DNA of 64,000 nucleotides, taken from assembly GCF_900113605.1 (NCBI RefSeq), contig NZ_FOPY01000015.1, forward strand, positions 1-64,000. The letters are read 5' to 3'. Source of the stretch: Modicisalibacter xianhensis. Its GTDB lineage: Bacteria > Pseudomonadota > Gammaproteobacteria > Pseudomonadales > Halomonadaceae. The notes beneath the pieces were generated by a model. That model saw nothing but the letters and a program-made list of their open reading frames with translations. It was not told where the DNA came from and ran no database searches. A program made the translations under genes and the position numbers. Shown here one piece after another: positions 9,381 to 18,293 of the stretch. The number at the start of each line of letters is the position of its first letter. Position 1 is the stretch's first letter.

Positions 9381-10721
9381 TTACAGTAGCCCCGATACCA
9401 GTACGATCACCACCAGCGGAATCGAGACGAAGCGCACGGTAGCCTGCCAGGCGCGGAAGCCACGCGGACCGGCATCCAAGGCGCGAACCACGGTGTCTCG
9501 GGGCATGACCCAAGCGGCAAAGATGGCAATCAGCAGCCCCCCCACCGGCAGGAAGATATCCGTGGGCACGGTCGTCACCAGATCGAAGAACGTCATCTCG
9601 CCGAACCAGTGCACATCGGCCATGGCCGAGAATGACAGCACCGATAGCATGCCTACCGCCCACACGGCGACGCCAACCAGCGCCGTGGCCCGGCCGCGGC
9701 GCAGCCCGGCCCCCTGCAGTGTCGCCACGATCGGCTCAGCGAGGTTGATCGACGATGTCCAGGTTGCCAGCAGTAATAACAAAAAGAAGATCGCCAGCCA
9801 CCATGCTCCGCCCGGCAGCTCGGCAAAGGCGATAGGCAGCGTGACGAACATCAGCCCCGGCCCTTCGCCAGGGTCCATGCCTTGGGAGAAGACCACTGAA
9901 AAGATCGCGATCCCGGCCAGCAGTGCCACGGTGACGTCGAGTACCGCCACTGCAGCGACGGCCTTGGGTAGACTCTGATGGTCCGGCATGTAGGCACCGT
10001 AGGCCATCAGGGCACAGGCACCGACCGCCAGCGTGAAGAAGGCGTGCCCCATGGCATTGAGCACCACCGACACCGTGATGGCGGCGGGATTGGGCGTGAA
10101 CAGCCAGGCCACGGCAGCCCCGAAGCCATCGGTCGTGACCGCATAGCCGGCCAGCACCAGCAGCAGCAGGTAAAGGAGCGGCATCAGCAGGTTGTTGAGT
10201 TTCTCGAGACCGCCGGAAACGCCTGCCGCCACCACCGACAAGGTCAGCAGCAGAAACAGGGTATGGTTGAAGGTCATGCGCAAAGGATCGGCCAGGAAGG
10301 CATTGAAGCTGGCTCCAATCTCTTCGGGCGTCTGGCCCACGAAATTGCCATTGACCGACTCGATGAAATACTCGATCGACCAGCCCGACACCACAGAATA
10401 GAACGACAGGATCAGAAAGACCGTCGTGACACCGAACAGCCCCAGCCAGCGCCAGTGCGGCGTCGCCCCGGCCTGGCCGGCCAGGTGGGCCAGTGCCTGC
10501 ATCGGGCTGCGCCGACCGGCCCGGCCAATCAGAATCTCGGCCATCATCACCGGCAGCCCCAGCAGCAGAACGAAAGCGACATACAGCAGCAGGAACGCCG
10601 AACCGCCATTTTCCCCGGTCATGTAGGGAAAGCGCCAGATATTGCCCAACCCCACCGCGGCGCCGGTCACCGCCAGAATGAATGCGCGCCGGGTACTCCA
10701 GCGCTCCAATGTCTCGCTCAT
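9381..10721 (-). CDS. Sodium-dependent transporter (NSS/SNF family)
   Basis: This 446-residue membrane protein has the NSS signature near the N-terminus ('TRRAFILAVTGAAVGLGNIW', then 'RFPYMTGENGGSAF'), including the TM1 residues that in LeuT-fold members line the sodium and substrate sites. About eleven to twelve helices are visible. It probably imports an amino acid or related solute with Na+, suiting a salt-loving host; the substrate cannot be read from sequence. The start at 10721 has AGGCAGGA upstream. The long frame continuing to 11252 runs antisense to prlC and is not coding. Confidence 0.88.
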   Translation of the reverse strand: MSETLERWSTRRAFILAVTGAAVGLGNIWRFPYMTGENGGSAFLLLYVAFVLLLGLPVMMAEILIGRAGRRSPMQALAHLAGQAGATPHWRWLGLFGVTTVFLILSFYSVVSGWSIEYFIESVNGNFVGQTPEEIGASFNAFLADPLRMTFNHTLFLLLTLSVVAAGVSGGLEKLNNLLMPLLYLLLLVLAGYAVTTDGFGAAVAWLFTPNPAAITVSVVLNAMGHAFFTLAVGACALMAYGAYMPDHQSLPKAVAAVAVLDVTVALLAGIAIFSVVFSQGMDPGEGPGLMFVTLPIAFAELPGGAWWLAIFFLLLLLATWTSSINLAEPIVATLQGAGLRRGRATALVGVAVWAVGMLSVLSFSAMADVHWFGEMTFFDLVTTVPTDIFLPVGGLLIAIFAAWVMPRDTVVRALDAGPRGFRAWQATVRFVSIPLVVIVLVSGLL

Positions 10722-10934
10722 TGTCCTGCCTTTTTCGATTATCGGCGGCACGCCGCCGCGTGCCGAAGGCGCAAGCCTATCAGGCGCACCGCTCGACACA
10801 ATAGCCGCGATGCCAACGCTGGCGGTCATGACCACGCAGCCACCATACTGACGGCACCAGCCACGTTGAAACCCATCTGCCGCGCCCGCATCTAATGCAG
10901 CAGTCCTCACGCACACGACAAGGAATCCACTGTC

Positions 10935-12986
10935 ATGTCCAACAACCCGCTGCTTGAGCGTCACACGCTGCCACCGTTCGGTGCCATTCAGCCCGATCAC
11001 GTGGTACCGGCCATCGAGCAGATTCTCGACGAGAACCGCACGGCCATCGACAATCTGGCAGAGAAGGCCGATCAGGAGCCCCCCACCTGGGCCAGCCTGG
11101 CGGCGCCGCTGGAAGAGCTTAATGATCGCTTGTCTCAGGCCTGGTCGCCGGTCTCGCACCTCAATGGCACGATGAACACGCCGGCCCTGCGCGAGGCTTA
11201 TCAGACCTGCCTGGCCAAGCTGTCCGAATACGGGACCTGGCTGGGCCAGCACGAAGGGTTGTTCCGGGCCTACCAGGCCCTCAAGGAATCACCGGCCTAC
11301 AACGCCCTTGACCAGGCCCAGCGCCGCAGCGTGGACAATACCCTGCGCGACTTCCGCCTGGCCGGGGTCGACCTGCCCGACGACAAGAAGCGTCGCTATG
11401 GCGAGATCCAGGCTCGTCTGTCAGCGCTGTCCAACAGCTTTTCCAACAACGTGCTCGATGCCACCCAGGCCTGGCACAAGGACATCACCGATGTTGCCAC
11501 CCTCAATGGCCTGCCCGACAGCGCCCTGGAGACGCTGAAAGCCAATGCCGAGGCCAAGGACGTCGAGGGCTACCGCATCACGCTGGACTTCCCAAGCTTC
11601 TATCCGGTGGTGACCTTCGCCCATGACCGTGAGCTGCGCCAGGAGGTCTATACCGCCTTCGTCACCCGCGCCTCGGACCAAGGCCCCAACGCCGGCGAGT
11701 TCGACAACGCCGCCAATATCGAGGAAATCCTTGCCCTGCGCCACGAGCTGGCTCAGTTGCTGGGCTTCGAGACCTACGCGGATTTCTCGCTGGCCACCAA
11801 GATGGCCGAGTCGCCGAATCAGGTGCTCGATTTTCTTGCCGACCTGGCCAAGCGCGCCCACCCGCAGGCGCAAGAGGAATTCAACGAACTTGAGGCCTTC
11901 GCCCGGGAAACCCTGGGACTCGAGGACCTCAAGCCCTGGGATGTGGGCTACGCCAGCGAGAAACTGCGCGAGTCGCGCTATGCCATCTCTCAAGAGCAGT
12001 TACGCCCCTATTTCCCGGCGCCCCGCGTGATCGATGGGCTGTTCAGCGTCACTCAGCGCCTCTACGGCGTGAAATTCGTCGAGGATGAGGAGGCGCCGCG
12101 CTACCACCCCGACGTGCGCTACTACGAGATCCGCGAGAGCGATGTGCCCATTGCCGGCTTCTATCTCGACCTGTACGCCCGCGAAGGCAAACGCGGCGGC
12201 GCCTGGATGGATGAGTGCCGCGTACGCCGGCATCGCGAGGATGGCAGCCTGCAGTTGCCGGTAGCTTACCTGACCTGCAACTTCACCCGCCCGGTGGGCG
12301 GCAAGCCGGCCCTGCTAACCCACGACGAGGTCACCACGTTGTTCCACGAGTTCGGGCATGGCCTGCACCACATGCTGACCCAGCAGAGTGTGGCGGACAT
12401 ATCCGGCATCAATGGCGTCGCCTGGGACGCCGTGGAACTGCCCAGCCAGTTCATGGAGAACTTCTGCTGGGAGCGCGAGGGGCTCGACCTGATCGCCGCC
12501 CATGTCGAAACCGGCGAGCGCCTGCCCGACGAAATGCTCGAGAAACTGCAGGCCGCCAAGAACTTCCAGTCAGCCATGGGCATGCTGCGTCAGCTCGAGT
12601 TCTCGCTGTTCGACTTCCGCCTGCATCATGAACTTGTTGCGCCCAAGACCAATGATGTCCAGGTCCTGCTCGACGACGTGCGTGATCAATGGTCCGTGGT
12701 GCCGCGGGTCGACTTCAATCGTTTCCAGAACAGCTTCGGCCACATCTTCGCCGGCGGTTACGCAGCCGGTTACTACAGCTACAAGTGGGCGGAAGTGCTG
12801 TCTGCGGATGCCTACAGCGCCTTCGAGGAAGCCGGCGTGTTCGACGCCGACACCGGCATCCGCTTCCGCCGTGAAATTCTCGAGCAGGGCGGCGCGCGCG
12901 ACGCGGCAGAACTATTCCGCGCATTCCGCGGCCGCGACCCCAGCGTCGAGCCACTGCTTCGCCACAGCGGCATCCGCGCCGCCTGA
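10935..12986 (+). CDS. prlC: Oligopeptidase A (M3 metallopeptidase)
   Basis: This 683-residue cytoplasmic zinc peptidase of the M3 (thimet) family has the catalytic HExxH at H471-E-F-G-H475 inside 'FHEFGHGLHHML', with the downstream glutamate ligand in 'ELPSQFMENF'. The length equals E. coli PrlC (680). It degrades short peptides, including cleaved signal peptides. AAGGAAT precedes the ATG. The next gene, a YheV-like zinc ribbon, begins 11 nt after the stop, the pairing also seen in related gammaproteobacteria, and a terminator follows that gene, so the two form an operon. Confidence 0.95.
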   Translation: MSNNPLLERHTLPPFGAIQPDHVVPAIEQILDENRTAIDNLAEKADQEPPTWASLAAPLEELNDRLSQAWSPVSHLNGTMNTPALREAYQTCLAKLSEYGTWLGQHEGLFRAYQALKESPAYNALDQAQRRSVDNTLRDFRLAGVDLPDDKKRRYGEIQARLSALSNSFSNNVLDATQAWHKDITDVATLNGLPDSALETLKANAEAKDVEGYRITLDFPSFYPVVTFAHDRELRQEVYTAFVTRASDQGPNAGEFDNAANIEEILALRHELAQLLGFETYADFSLATKMAESPNQVLDFLADLAKRAHPQAQEEFNELEAFARETLGLEDLKPWDVGYASEKLRESRYAISQEQLRPYFPAPRVIDGLFSVTQRLYGVKFVEDEEAPRYHPDVRYYEIRESDVPIAGFYLDLYAREGKRGGAWMDECRVRRHREDGSLQLPVAYLTCNFTRPVGGKPALLTHDEVTTLFHEFGHGLHHMLTQQSVADISGINGVAWDAVELPSQFMENFCWEREGLDLIAAHVETGERLPDEMLEKLQAAKNFQSAMGMLRQLEFSLFDFRLHHELVAPKTNDVQVLLDDVRDQWSVVPRVDFNRFQNSFGHIFAGGYAAGYYSYKWAEVLSADAYSAFEEAGVFDADTGIRFRREILEQGGARDAAELFRAFRGRDPSVEPLLRHSGIRAA

Positions 12987-12997
12987 CAGGAGAATCG

Positions 12998-13240
12998 ATG
13001 TCGACACCTAAACGCTTCATTGCCGGCGCCGTATGCCCACGCTGCGCCGCCATGGACAGACTGCGTACCTGGGAACAGAACGGGGTTCGCTACCGTGATT
13101 GCGTGGCCTGTGATTTCTTCGAGCAGTTACCGATCGAGGAGCAGGCAGCGTCCGAGTTGTCCACCCGAGTCAACCAGCCTCGCGAGTCGCAGCGCGAAAA
13201 CGAGGTACAGACCGTGCGCATCCTCGACCCCAAGAAATAG
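12998..13240 (+). CDS. YheV-like zinc-ribbon protein (DUF2387)
   Basis: This 80-residue small protein has two cysteine pairs, 'CPRCAAMDRLRTW' near residue 12 and 'RDCVACDFFEQ' near residue 33, spaced as a zinc ribbon. The conserved Trp-Glu between them is typical of the YheV/DUF2387 'probable metal-binding' family. A GGAGAAT ribosome site precedes the start, 11 nt after prlC. Its role is unknown. A strong terminator follows 29 nt after the stop. Confidence 0.82.
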   Translation: MSTPKRFIAGAVCPRCAAMDRLRTWEQNGVRYRDCVACDFFEQLPIEEQAASELSTRVNQPRESQRENEVQTVRILDPKK

Positions 13241-13269
13241 CTTTGCGTCCATCGACAAGGCTACCTGCC

Positions 13270-13297
13270 ATGCCCCGCTCAGCGGGGCATTTTTGTG
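13270..13297 (+). terminator. Rho-independent terminator after prlC operon
   Basis: The arms ATGCCCCGC and GCGGGGCAT form a GC-rich stem with a 3-nt TCA loop, followed by TTTTTG. It ends transcription of the prlC-yheV unit. Confidence 0.85.
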
Positions 13298-13422
13298 TGG
13301 ATTTCCGCACGCCCGCCGCCGTGCATTGTGCGGGTATCCAGCCACTATCCCACCGAACGGATTCGACTTAAGTCGCAACCACAAGACAGCAAATGCTTGA
13401 TATTAAAAATTTTTTATTAAAC

Positions 13423-13438
13423 GGGAATGCCGATTGCG
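13423..13438 (+). promoter_or_regulatory. Possible sigma-54 promoter of the TRAP operon
   Basis: GG (13424-13425) and GC (13436-13437) are separated by exactly ten bases, and the second half reads TTGC, as in sigma-54 -24/-12 elements. The match outside the invariant GG/GC is partial (8 of 12 consensus positions). It sits 55 bp upstream of the TAXI receptor ATG and directly behind a 23-bp AT-rich tract (13399-13421) that could bind IHF. DctD, encoded 5 kb away, is a candidate activator. Confidence 0.35.
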
Positions 13439-13493
13439 ATGGTGTCATGACCAACCTCCACTCACCAACGATAACGACCCAAGAGGTAATCGC

Positions 13494-14498
13494 ATGTCAG
13501 CCAACATTCGCTTTCCCAAGTCACGTACTGCCACCCTGCTGGCGACCGGTGCCTGTCTCGGCGGCCTGGTGCTGTCCACCGCCGCCAGTGCCGACCGCTC
13601 CGAGTGGCCCGAAAGCTTCACCGTAGGCACCGCCAGTCAGGGCGGCACCTATTTCGTCTATGGCTCCGGGTGGGCCAACATGATCGCCGACGAGCTGGGT
13701 ATCTCCGGGGGCGGTGAGGTGACCGGTGGGCCGACCCAGAACCTGGCGCTCGTGCACAGTGGCGACATCGCCTTCGGCCTGACCACCATGGGTCCGGCAC
13801 GCGACGCCCTGAACGGCGAAAGCCCGCTGGCGCCCGGCATGGTCATGGATAACGTGTGCGCCCTGTTCCCGATGTACGAGACACCGTTCTCGATCACTGC
13901 ACTGAGCGATTCGGGCATCACCTCGATTTCCGATATCCCCGACGGCGCCAGCATCGGCTTCGGCCCGGCCGGCTCGACCTCGGACACCTACTTCCCGGCC
14001 ATCCTCGAGGAGCTGGGCGTCGATTTCGAGCGTCGCAACGGCGGCTGGAGCGATCTCGGCGGGCAGCTTCAGGACGGCCTGATCGATGTCATCGCCTTTG
14101 CGGCAGGCATCCCGATCCCGGCAGTCAGCCAGCTCGAGGTGCAGACCGACGTCAACATCATCGAGTTCACCGAGGAAGAGCAGCAGCAGACCATCGACGC
14201 CTTCCCCGTCTCGGCCTTCAGCATCCCCGCCGATACCTACCAGACACTCGAGGACGACGCACGTGCGGTCTCCATGTGGAACTTCGCCATCGCCAGTTGC
14301 GACCTGCCGGAAGACTTCGTCTATGAAGTCACTCGTCTGACGCTGGAAAACAACGACAAGATGCGTGAAGTCCACCGCAGCGCCGCCACCACCGTGCCCG
14401 AAAACGTCGACAAGAACCAGGTGATTCCCTTCCATCCGGGTGCCGCTCGCTGGTACGAGGAGAATGGCTACGAGATCGACGAATCCCTGATCAAGTAA
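13494..14498 (+). CDS. TAXI-family TRAP transporter substrate-binding protein
   Basis: This 334-residue periplasmic binding protein has a Sec signal peptide (about 1-33, ending in 'TAASADRSE'). The mature start 'FTVGTASQGGTYFVYG' and the 'GPTQNLALVHSGDIAFG' stretch are diagnostic of TAXI solute receptors. It captures a carboxylate or amino-acid-like ligand and delivers it to the fused permease encoded 83 nt downstream. I chose the ATG at 13494 behind AAGAGG. The frame extends to 13434, but the extra 20 residues would spoil the signal peptide. The ligand is unknown; glutamate or aromatic acids are typical of the family. Confidence 0.9.
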   Translation: MSANIRFPKSRTATLLATGACLGGLVLSTAASADRSEWPESFTVGTASQGGTYFVYGSGWANMIADELGISGGGEVTGGPTQNLALVHSGDIAFGLTTMGPARDALNGESPLAPGMVMDNVCALFPMYETPFSITALSDSGITSISDIPDGASIGFGPAGSTSDTYFPAILEELGVDFERRNGGWSDLGGQLQDGLIDVIAFAAGIPIPAVSQLEVQTDVNIIEFTEEEQQQTIDAFPVSAFSIPADTYQTLEDDARAVSMWNFAIASCDLPEDFVYEVTRLTLENNDKMREVHRSAATTVPENVDKNQVIPFHPGAARWYEENGYEIDESLIK

Positions 14499-14581
14499 TT
14501 ACCGGCAGTCCTGAGCGGGCCGGTACCGGGTACTCGCGTACCGGCCCCTGTGGGTTCACCACTCTCTCCAGGTAACGCTCC

Positions 14582-16771
14582 ATGAGTCACACACCCGATC
14601 ATCACTCCACGGATCGTCCCCCTGCCGTGGCCGAGGCGCCCCCCTTGGCGCAAGGGGTCGATGATGAAGTCATCGAGGCCAACCGCCGCTTGTTCACGGG
14701 TTGGCAATGGTGGCTGTTCGCCGCGCTGGCGGTCATCTACTCCGGCTTTCACCTGTTCTCGCTCAATGTCTACCCACTGGAGACCTGGTCGTTTCGCATC
14801 GTGCACATCTGCGGTGCCTTGATTCTCGGCTATGGGTTCTATACCGGCGCCCAGTTCCTCGAGTCACACGATGGCGCACAGCCCCGGCGCTGGATGACGT
14901 GGCTGGGCTATGTACTGCTGCTTCCAGCGTTCTACGCCCTGTTTCAGGTGGGCATGTTCTGGCAGGCGTTCCAGAACGGCGCCATGCGCATTGATCCCGC
15001 CACCGAAGCCTGGCACTTCGGCCTGCCGCTGATTGCGGCGTCTGCCGCGGGCATCATGCTGTCATGGATCTATCGACAGACTCGCGGACGCATGAACATC
15101 GCTGACCTGGTGCTGATGGTCTGCGCCCTGGCCAGCGCCGGCTATTTTCTGGTTGTCTATAACAGCCCGCTGCGCATGTCGACCGGCACCTCCTTCGCCC
15201 CGATGGGCATCTCCTACGCCGCCATTGCCGGTAGCCTGCTGATTCTGGAACTGACGCGCCGCGTGGCGGGCCTGGCGCTGGTCGTCATTTCTCTGGTGTT
15301 CCTGGCCTATGTCTTTGCCGGCCCGTACCTGCCCGGCTTTCTCGGTTACCCTGGGCTTTCGGTGGGGCGCTTCTTCAGCCAAGTCTATACCGATGCCGGC
15401 ATTCTCGGGCCGACCACAGCCGTCTCGTCGACCTACATCATCCTTTTCATCATCTTTGCCGCTTTCCTACAGGCGTCCAAGGTCGGCGACTATTTCGTCA
15501 ATTTCGCCTTTGCCGCTGCCGGTCGTGCACGTGGCGGCCCTGCCAAGGTGGCCATCTTTGCGTCGGGCCTGATGGGCATGATCAACGGCACCAGTGCCGG
15601 CAACGTCGTCTCCACCGGCTCGCTGACCATTCCGCTGATGAAGAAGGTCGGCTACCCGAGTCGTAGCGCCGGCGCCATCGAAGCGGCGGCTTCCACCGGC
15701 GGGCAGATCATGCCTCCCATCATGGGCGCCGGTGCCTTCATCATGGCCGAGATCACCGGCATCCCCTATACCGAAATCGCCATCGCTGCCCTGATACCGG
15801 CCATCCTCTACTTTGCCTCGGTCTACTTCATGGTCGACTTCGAGGCGGCCTACAAGGGCATGCGCGGCATGCGCAGCGACGAGATCCCGCGCTTCTCGCG
15901 CCTGGTCAAGCAGGTCTACCTGTTCGCGCCGATCATCATTCTGGTTGCTGCACTGTTCATGGGCTACTCGGTGATACGCGCCGGCACCCTGGCGACCGCC
16001 TCGGCGGCCGTGGTCAGCTGGATTTCCCCGCACAAGATGGGGCTGCGCTCGATACTCAAGGCGCTCGAACTGGCCGGCACCATGTCGATCCAGATCATTG
16101 CGGTCTGCGCCTGTGCCGGCATCATCGTCGGCGTTATCTCGCTGACCGGCGTCGGGGCCCGCTTCTCCTCGCTGTTGCTGGGCCTGGCCGGCTTCAGCCA
16201 ATTGCTGGCTCTGTTCTTCGCCATGTGTATCAGCATCCTGCTGGGGATGGGCATGCCCACCACGGCCGCTTATGCCGTGGCCGCTTCGGTCGTCGCACCG
16301 GGGCTGATCGGTATCGGCATCGAGCCGCTGGTGGCCCACTTCTTCGTGTTCTACTTCGCGGTGGTGTCGGCGATCACGCCCCCGGTGGCCCTGGCCTCGT
16401 ACGCGGCGGCCGGGATTTCCGGTGCCAACGCCATGCAGACATCGGTGACCTCGTTCAAGATCGGCCTGGCCGCCTTCATCGTGCCTTTCATGTTCTTCTA
16501 CAGTCCCGCCATGCTGATGGAAGGCAGTGCACTGCAGATCGCTCGCGTGGGCATCACGGCGACCATCGGCATCGTGATGCTGGCCGCCGCCGTACAGGCC
16601 TGGTACTTCGGTCCGGTGAAGGCCTGGGTGCGCCTGGTCCTGCTCGTCGGGGCCGTGTGCATGATCTACGGGGGCATTTACACCGACGTGCTCGGGTTGG
16701 TGATCGGCGTCCTGCTCTACCTGATGCAGCGCCGCCAGCCGGCCGACAGGCACGAGAAAAGCGCCGCCTAG
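14582..16771 (+). CDS. TRAP transporter permease, fused 4TM/12TM type
   Basis: This 729-residue inner-membrane protein joins the small (DctQ-like, about 40-250) and large (DctM-like, about 265-690) TRAP subunits in one chain, the usual form in TAXI systems. DctM hallmarks include 'GMINGTSAGNVVSTGS', 'STGGQIMPPIMGAGAF' and 'GMGMPTTAAYAVAA'. It uses the sodium or proton gradient to import the ligand caught by the receptor encoded upstream. It ends 25 nt before a hairpin terminator. The N-terminus is hydrophilic and His/Pro-rich (about 35 residues). Confidence 0.92.
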   Translation: MSHTPDHHSTDRPPAVAEAPPLAQGVDDEVIEANRRLFTGWQWWLFAALAVIYSGFHLFSLNVYPLETWSFRIVHICGALILGYGFYTGAQFLESHDGAQPRRWMTWLGYVLLLPAFYALFQVGMFWQAFQNGAMRIDPATEAWHFGLPLIAASAAGIMLSWIYRQTRGRMNIADLVLMVCALASAGYFLVVYNSPLRMSTGTSFAPMGISYAAIAGSLLILELTRRVAGLALVVISLVFLAYVFAGPYLPGFLGYPGLSVGRFFSQVYTDAGILGPTTAVSSTYIILFIIFAAFLQASKVGDYFVNFAFAAAGRARGGPAKVAIFASGLMGMINGTSAGNVVSTGSLTIPLMKKVGYPSRSAGAIEAAASTGGQIMPPIMGAGAFIMAEITGIPYTEIAIAALIPAILYFASVYFMVDFEAAYKGMRGMRSDEIPRFSRLVKQVYLFAPIIILVAALFMGYSVIRAGTLATASAAVVSWISPHKMGLRSILKALELAGTMSIQIIAVCACAGIIVGVISLTGVGARFSSLLLGLAGFSQLLALFFAMCISILLGMGMPTTAAYAVAASVVAPGLIGIGIEPLVAHFFVFYFAVVSAITPPVALASYAAAGISGANAMQTSVTSFKIGLAAFIVPFMFFYSPAMLMEGSALQIARVGITATIGIVMLAAAVQAWYFGPVKAWVRLVLLVGAVCMIYGGIYTDVLGLVIGVLLYLMQRRQPADRHEKSAA

Positions 16772-16795
16772 ACAGCCTCGTTCTCGACAAACCGC

Positions 16796-16824
16796 AACGC
16801 CGGCCCCAGGCCGGCGTTTGTATT
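16796..16824 (+). terminator. Hairpin terminator after TRAP operon
   Basis: A perfect 10-bp stem (AACGCCGGCC / GGCCGGCGTT) with loop CCA is followed by a modest T-rich tail (TGTATT). Confidence 0.7.
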
Positions 16825-16972
16825 CCGACGCCCGGTCATCCATTAGCGCCAACAAGTTACATTCGGGTTTGAAAAAGTGCGCGCTAACCCCAACAATCAT
16901 TCCTGCAAGAAGGCAAACGTCGATCAGGATCGGCGCATTGCGACCAACCGAAATGACACAGGAGGAGTCACC

Positions 16973-17581
16973 ATGAAACACGAGTTTCCCGACCTGCCGT
17001 ACGCTTACGATGCGCTGGAGCCGGTCATCGACGAAACCACCATGCGCCTTCACCACACCAAGCATCACAAGACCTACTATGACAAGTTCGTCGATGCCAT
17101 CTCCGGTACCGACATGGAGAACAAGTCGCTGGAAGAGATCTTCGCCAGCATCTCCCAGCAGCCGGCGGTGGTGCGCAACAACGGCGGCGGCCTGTGGAAC
17201 CACACCCTCTACTGGAACTGCATGACGCCGAACGCCAAGGAGCCTTCCGGCCCTGCCGTGGATGCCATCAAGGCGAAGTTCGGTTCCGTCGACGAGTTCA
17301 AGGATGCCTTCACCAAGGCAGGTATCGGCCAGTTCGGTTCAGGCTGGGCCTGGCTGGTGGTCAAGCCGGGTGGCGAGTTGGAAATCACCTCCACCGCCAA
17401 CCAGGACAACCCGCTGATGGACGTCGCAAGCGTCCAGGGCACGCCAATCCTGGGCTGCGACGTGTGGGAACACGCCTACTACATCAGCTACCAGAACCGT
17501 CGTCCCGAGTACCTGGACAACTGGTGGAAGGTCGTGAACTGGGATTACGTCAACGAGCTGTACGAAGCGGCGACCAAGTAA
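16973..17581 (+). CDS. sodA: Fe/Mn superoxide dismutase, Mn-type residues
   Basis: This 202-residue cytoplasmic enzyme dismutes superoxide to oxygen and hydrogen peroxide. Metal ligands are H27, H77, D163 and H167 ('DVWEHAYY'). Overall it looks like the SodB group ('LWNHTLYWNC'), but G73 stands where Fe-SODs have the active-site Gln, and Q144 ('TANQDNPLM') stands where Mn-SODs carry theirs. By residues it is therefore Mn-type or cambialistic, not a classic SodB. A very strong GGAGGAG ribosome site fixes the start at 16973; the frame further upstream lacks family similarity. A terminator shared with convergent sodC follows. Confidence 0.93.
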   Translation: MKHEFPDLPYAYDALEPVIDETTMRLHHTKHHKTYYDKFVDAISGTDMENKSLEEIFASISQQPAVVRNNGGGLWNHTLYWNCMTPNAKEPSGPAVDAIKAKFGSVDEFKDAFTKAGIGQFGSGWAWLVVKPGGELEITSTANQDNPLMDVASVQGTPILGCDVWEHAYYISYQNRRPEYLDNWWKVVNWDYVNELYEAATK

Positions 17582-17617
17582 GCCCCGCTCGGCCTCGCAG
17601 ACAATCTGCAGCGCAAA

Positions 17618-17645
17618 AAAGTCCCACGCCTTGGCGTGGGACTTT
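17618..17645. terminator. Bidirectional terminator between sodA and sodC
   Basis: A 13-bp perfect stem (AAAGTCCCACGCC / GGCGTGGGACTTT) with a TT loop is flanked by an A-run on the left and T-rich sequence on the right. It can serve the plus-strand dismutase gene and the minus-strand sodC. Confidence 0.85.
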
Positions 17646-17675
17646 GCGTTGTGGCCGTGATGGCAAGTAACGAGA

Positions 17676-18197
17676 CTACTGTTCGATCACACCGCAGGCG
17701 ACACGCGCACCGCCACCGCCCAGTTCAGGCTCGGGCGCGTAGGTATCACCGCCTTGGTGAACCATCAATGCATGGCCTTGCAAGTCAGCCATTTCCAGGC
17801 GTGGTGCCAATACCGGCGTCGTGGCGTTGCCGTCCTGATCGACCATGAGAACCGGCAAATCGCCAAGGTGTCCTTCCTGATAGGGCCCGTGGTGTTCGCC
17901 GTCGTTTGGATTGAAATGGCCGCCAGCCGACAAGGCCGCCGTCATTTCGCCATCCTTCTCGGCCGGTTCGCAGCTCGGGTTCTGGTGAACGTGAAAGCCA
18001 TGCATGCCGGGTGACAAGCCGGAGAGATCCGGCGTCAGCAGCAGGCCATGTTCGCTATCCTCGACGGTTACCGTGCCGATGCTGTCACCGACCCCGTCGG
18101 CGCTGACTTGGTGGATCTCGATGTCCTGCGCAGCGTGGGCGGCACCTGCCAACAAGGAAATACCCAGCCCCAGCGCAAGCCTGCCAAAACGTGCCAT
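17676..18197 (-). CDS. sodC: Periplasmic Cu/Zn superoxide dismutase
   Basis: This 173-residue enzyme has a signal peptide (about 1-22, ending 'GAAHA'). Copper ligands are visible in 'HGFHVHQNPSC', the zinc/bridging region in 'GGHFNP' and 'HHGPYQEGHLGDLPVL', and the late His in 'GHALMVHQGGD'. The Cys of 'HQNPSC' and the C-terminal 'ARVACGVIEQ' would form the conserved disulfide. It removes superoxide in the periplasm. GGAGAACGAC precedes the start. Two dismutase genes of different classes face each other here across a shared terminator. Confidence 0.95.
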   Translation of the reverse strand: MARFGRLALGLGISLLAGAAHAAQDIEIHQVSADGVGDSIGTVTVEDSEHGLLLTPDLSGLSPGMHGFHVHQNPSCEPAEKDGEMTAALSAGGHFNPNDGEHHGPYQEGHLGDLPVLMVDQDGNATTPVLAPRLEMADLQGHALMVHQGGDTYAPEPELGGGGARVACGVIEQ

Positions 18198-18293
18198 GTC
18201 GTTCTCCTGTCCGTGGTGAGACGTACACCTTCAGGCTAGCCAACCGCCCCACAGGCCGCCAAGCCTTGGCCGGGCTGTTTCGTTGCCACTCGG

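Noticed and set aside
8926-10895. Long plus-strand frames across the carbonic anhydrase and NSS genes
   Set aside because: Low-complexity His/Arg/Pro-rich translations opposite well-supported genes; no start signals.
15467-17203. A 578-residue minus-strand frame
   Set aside because: It is antisense to the TRAP permease and the dismutase gene, has a His/Gly/Arg-rich unnatural composition and no domain.
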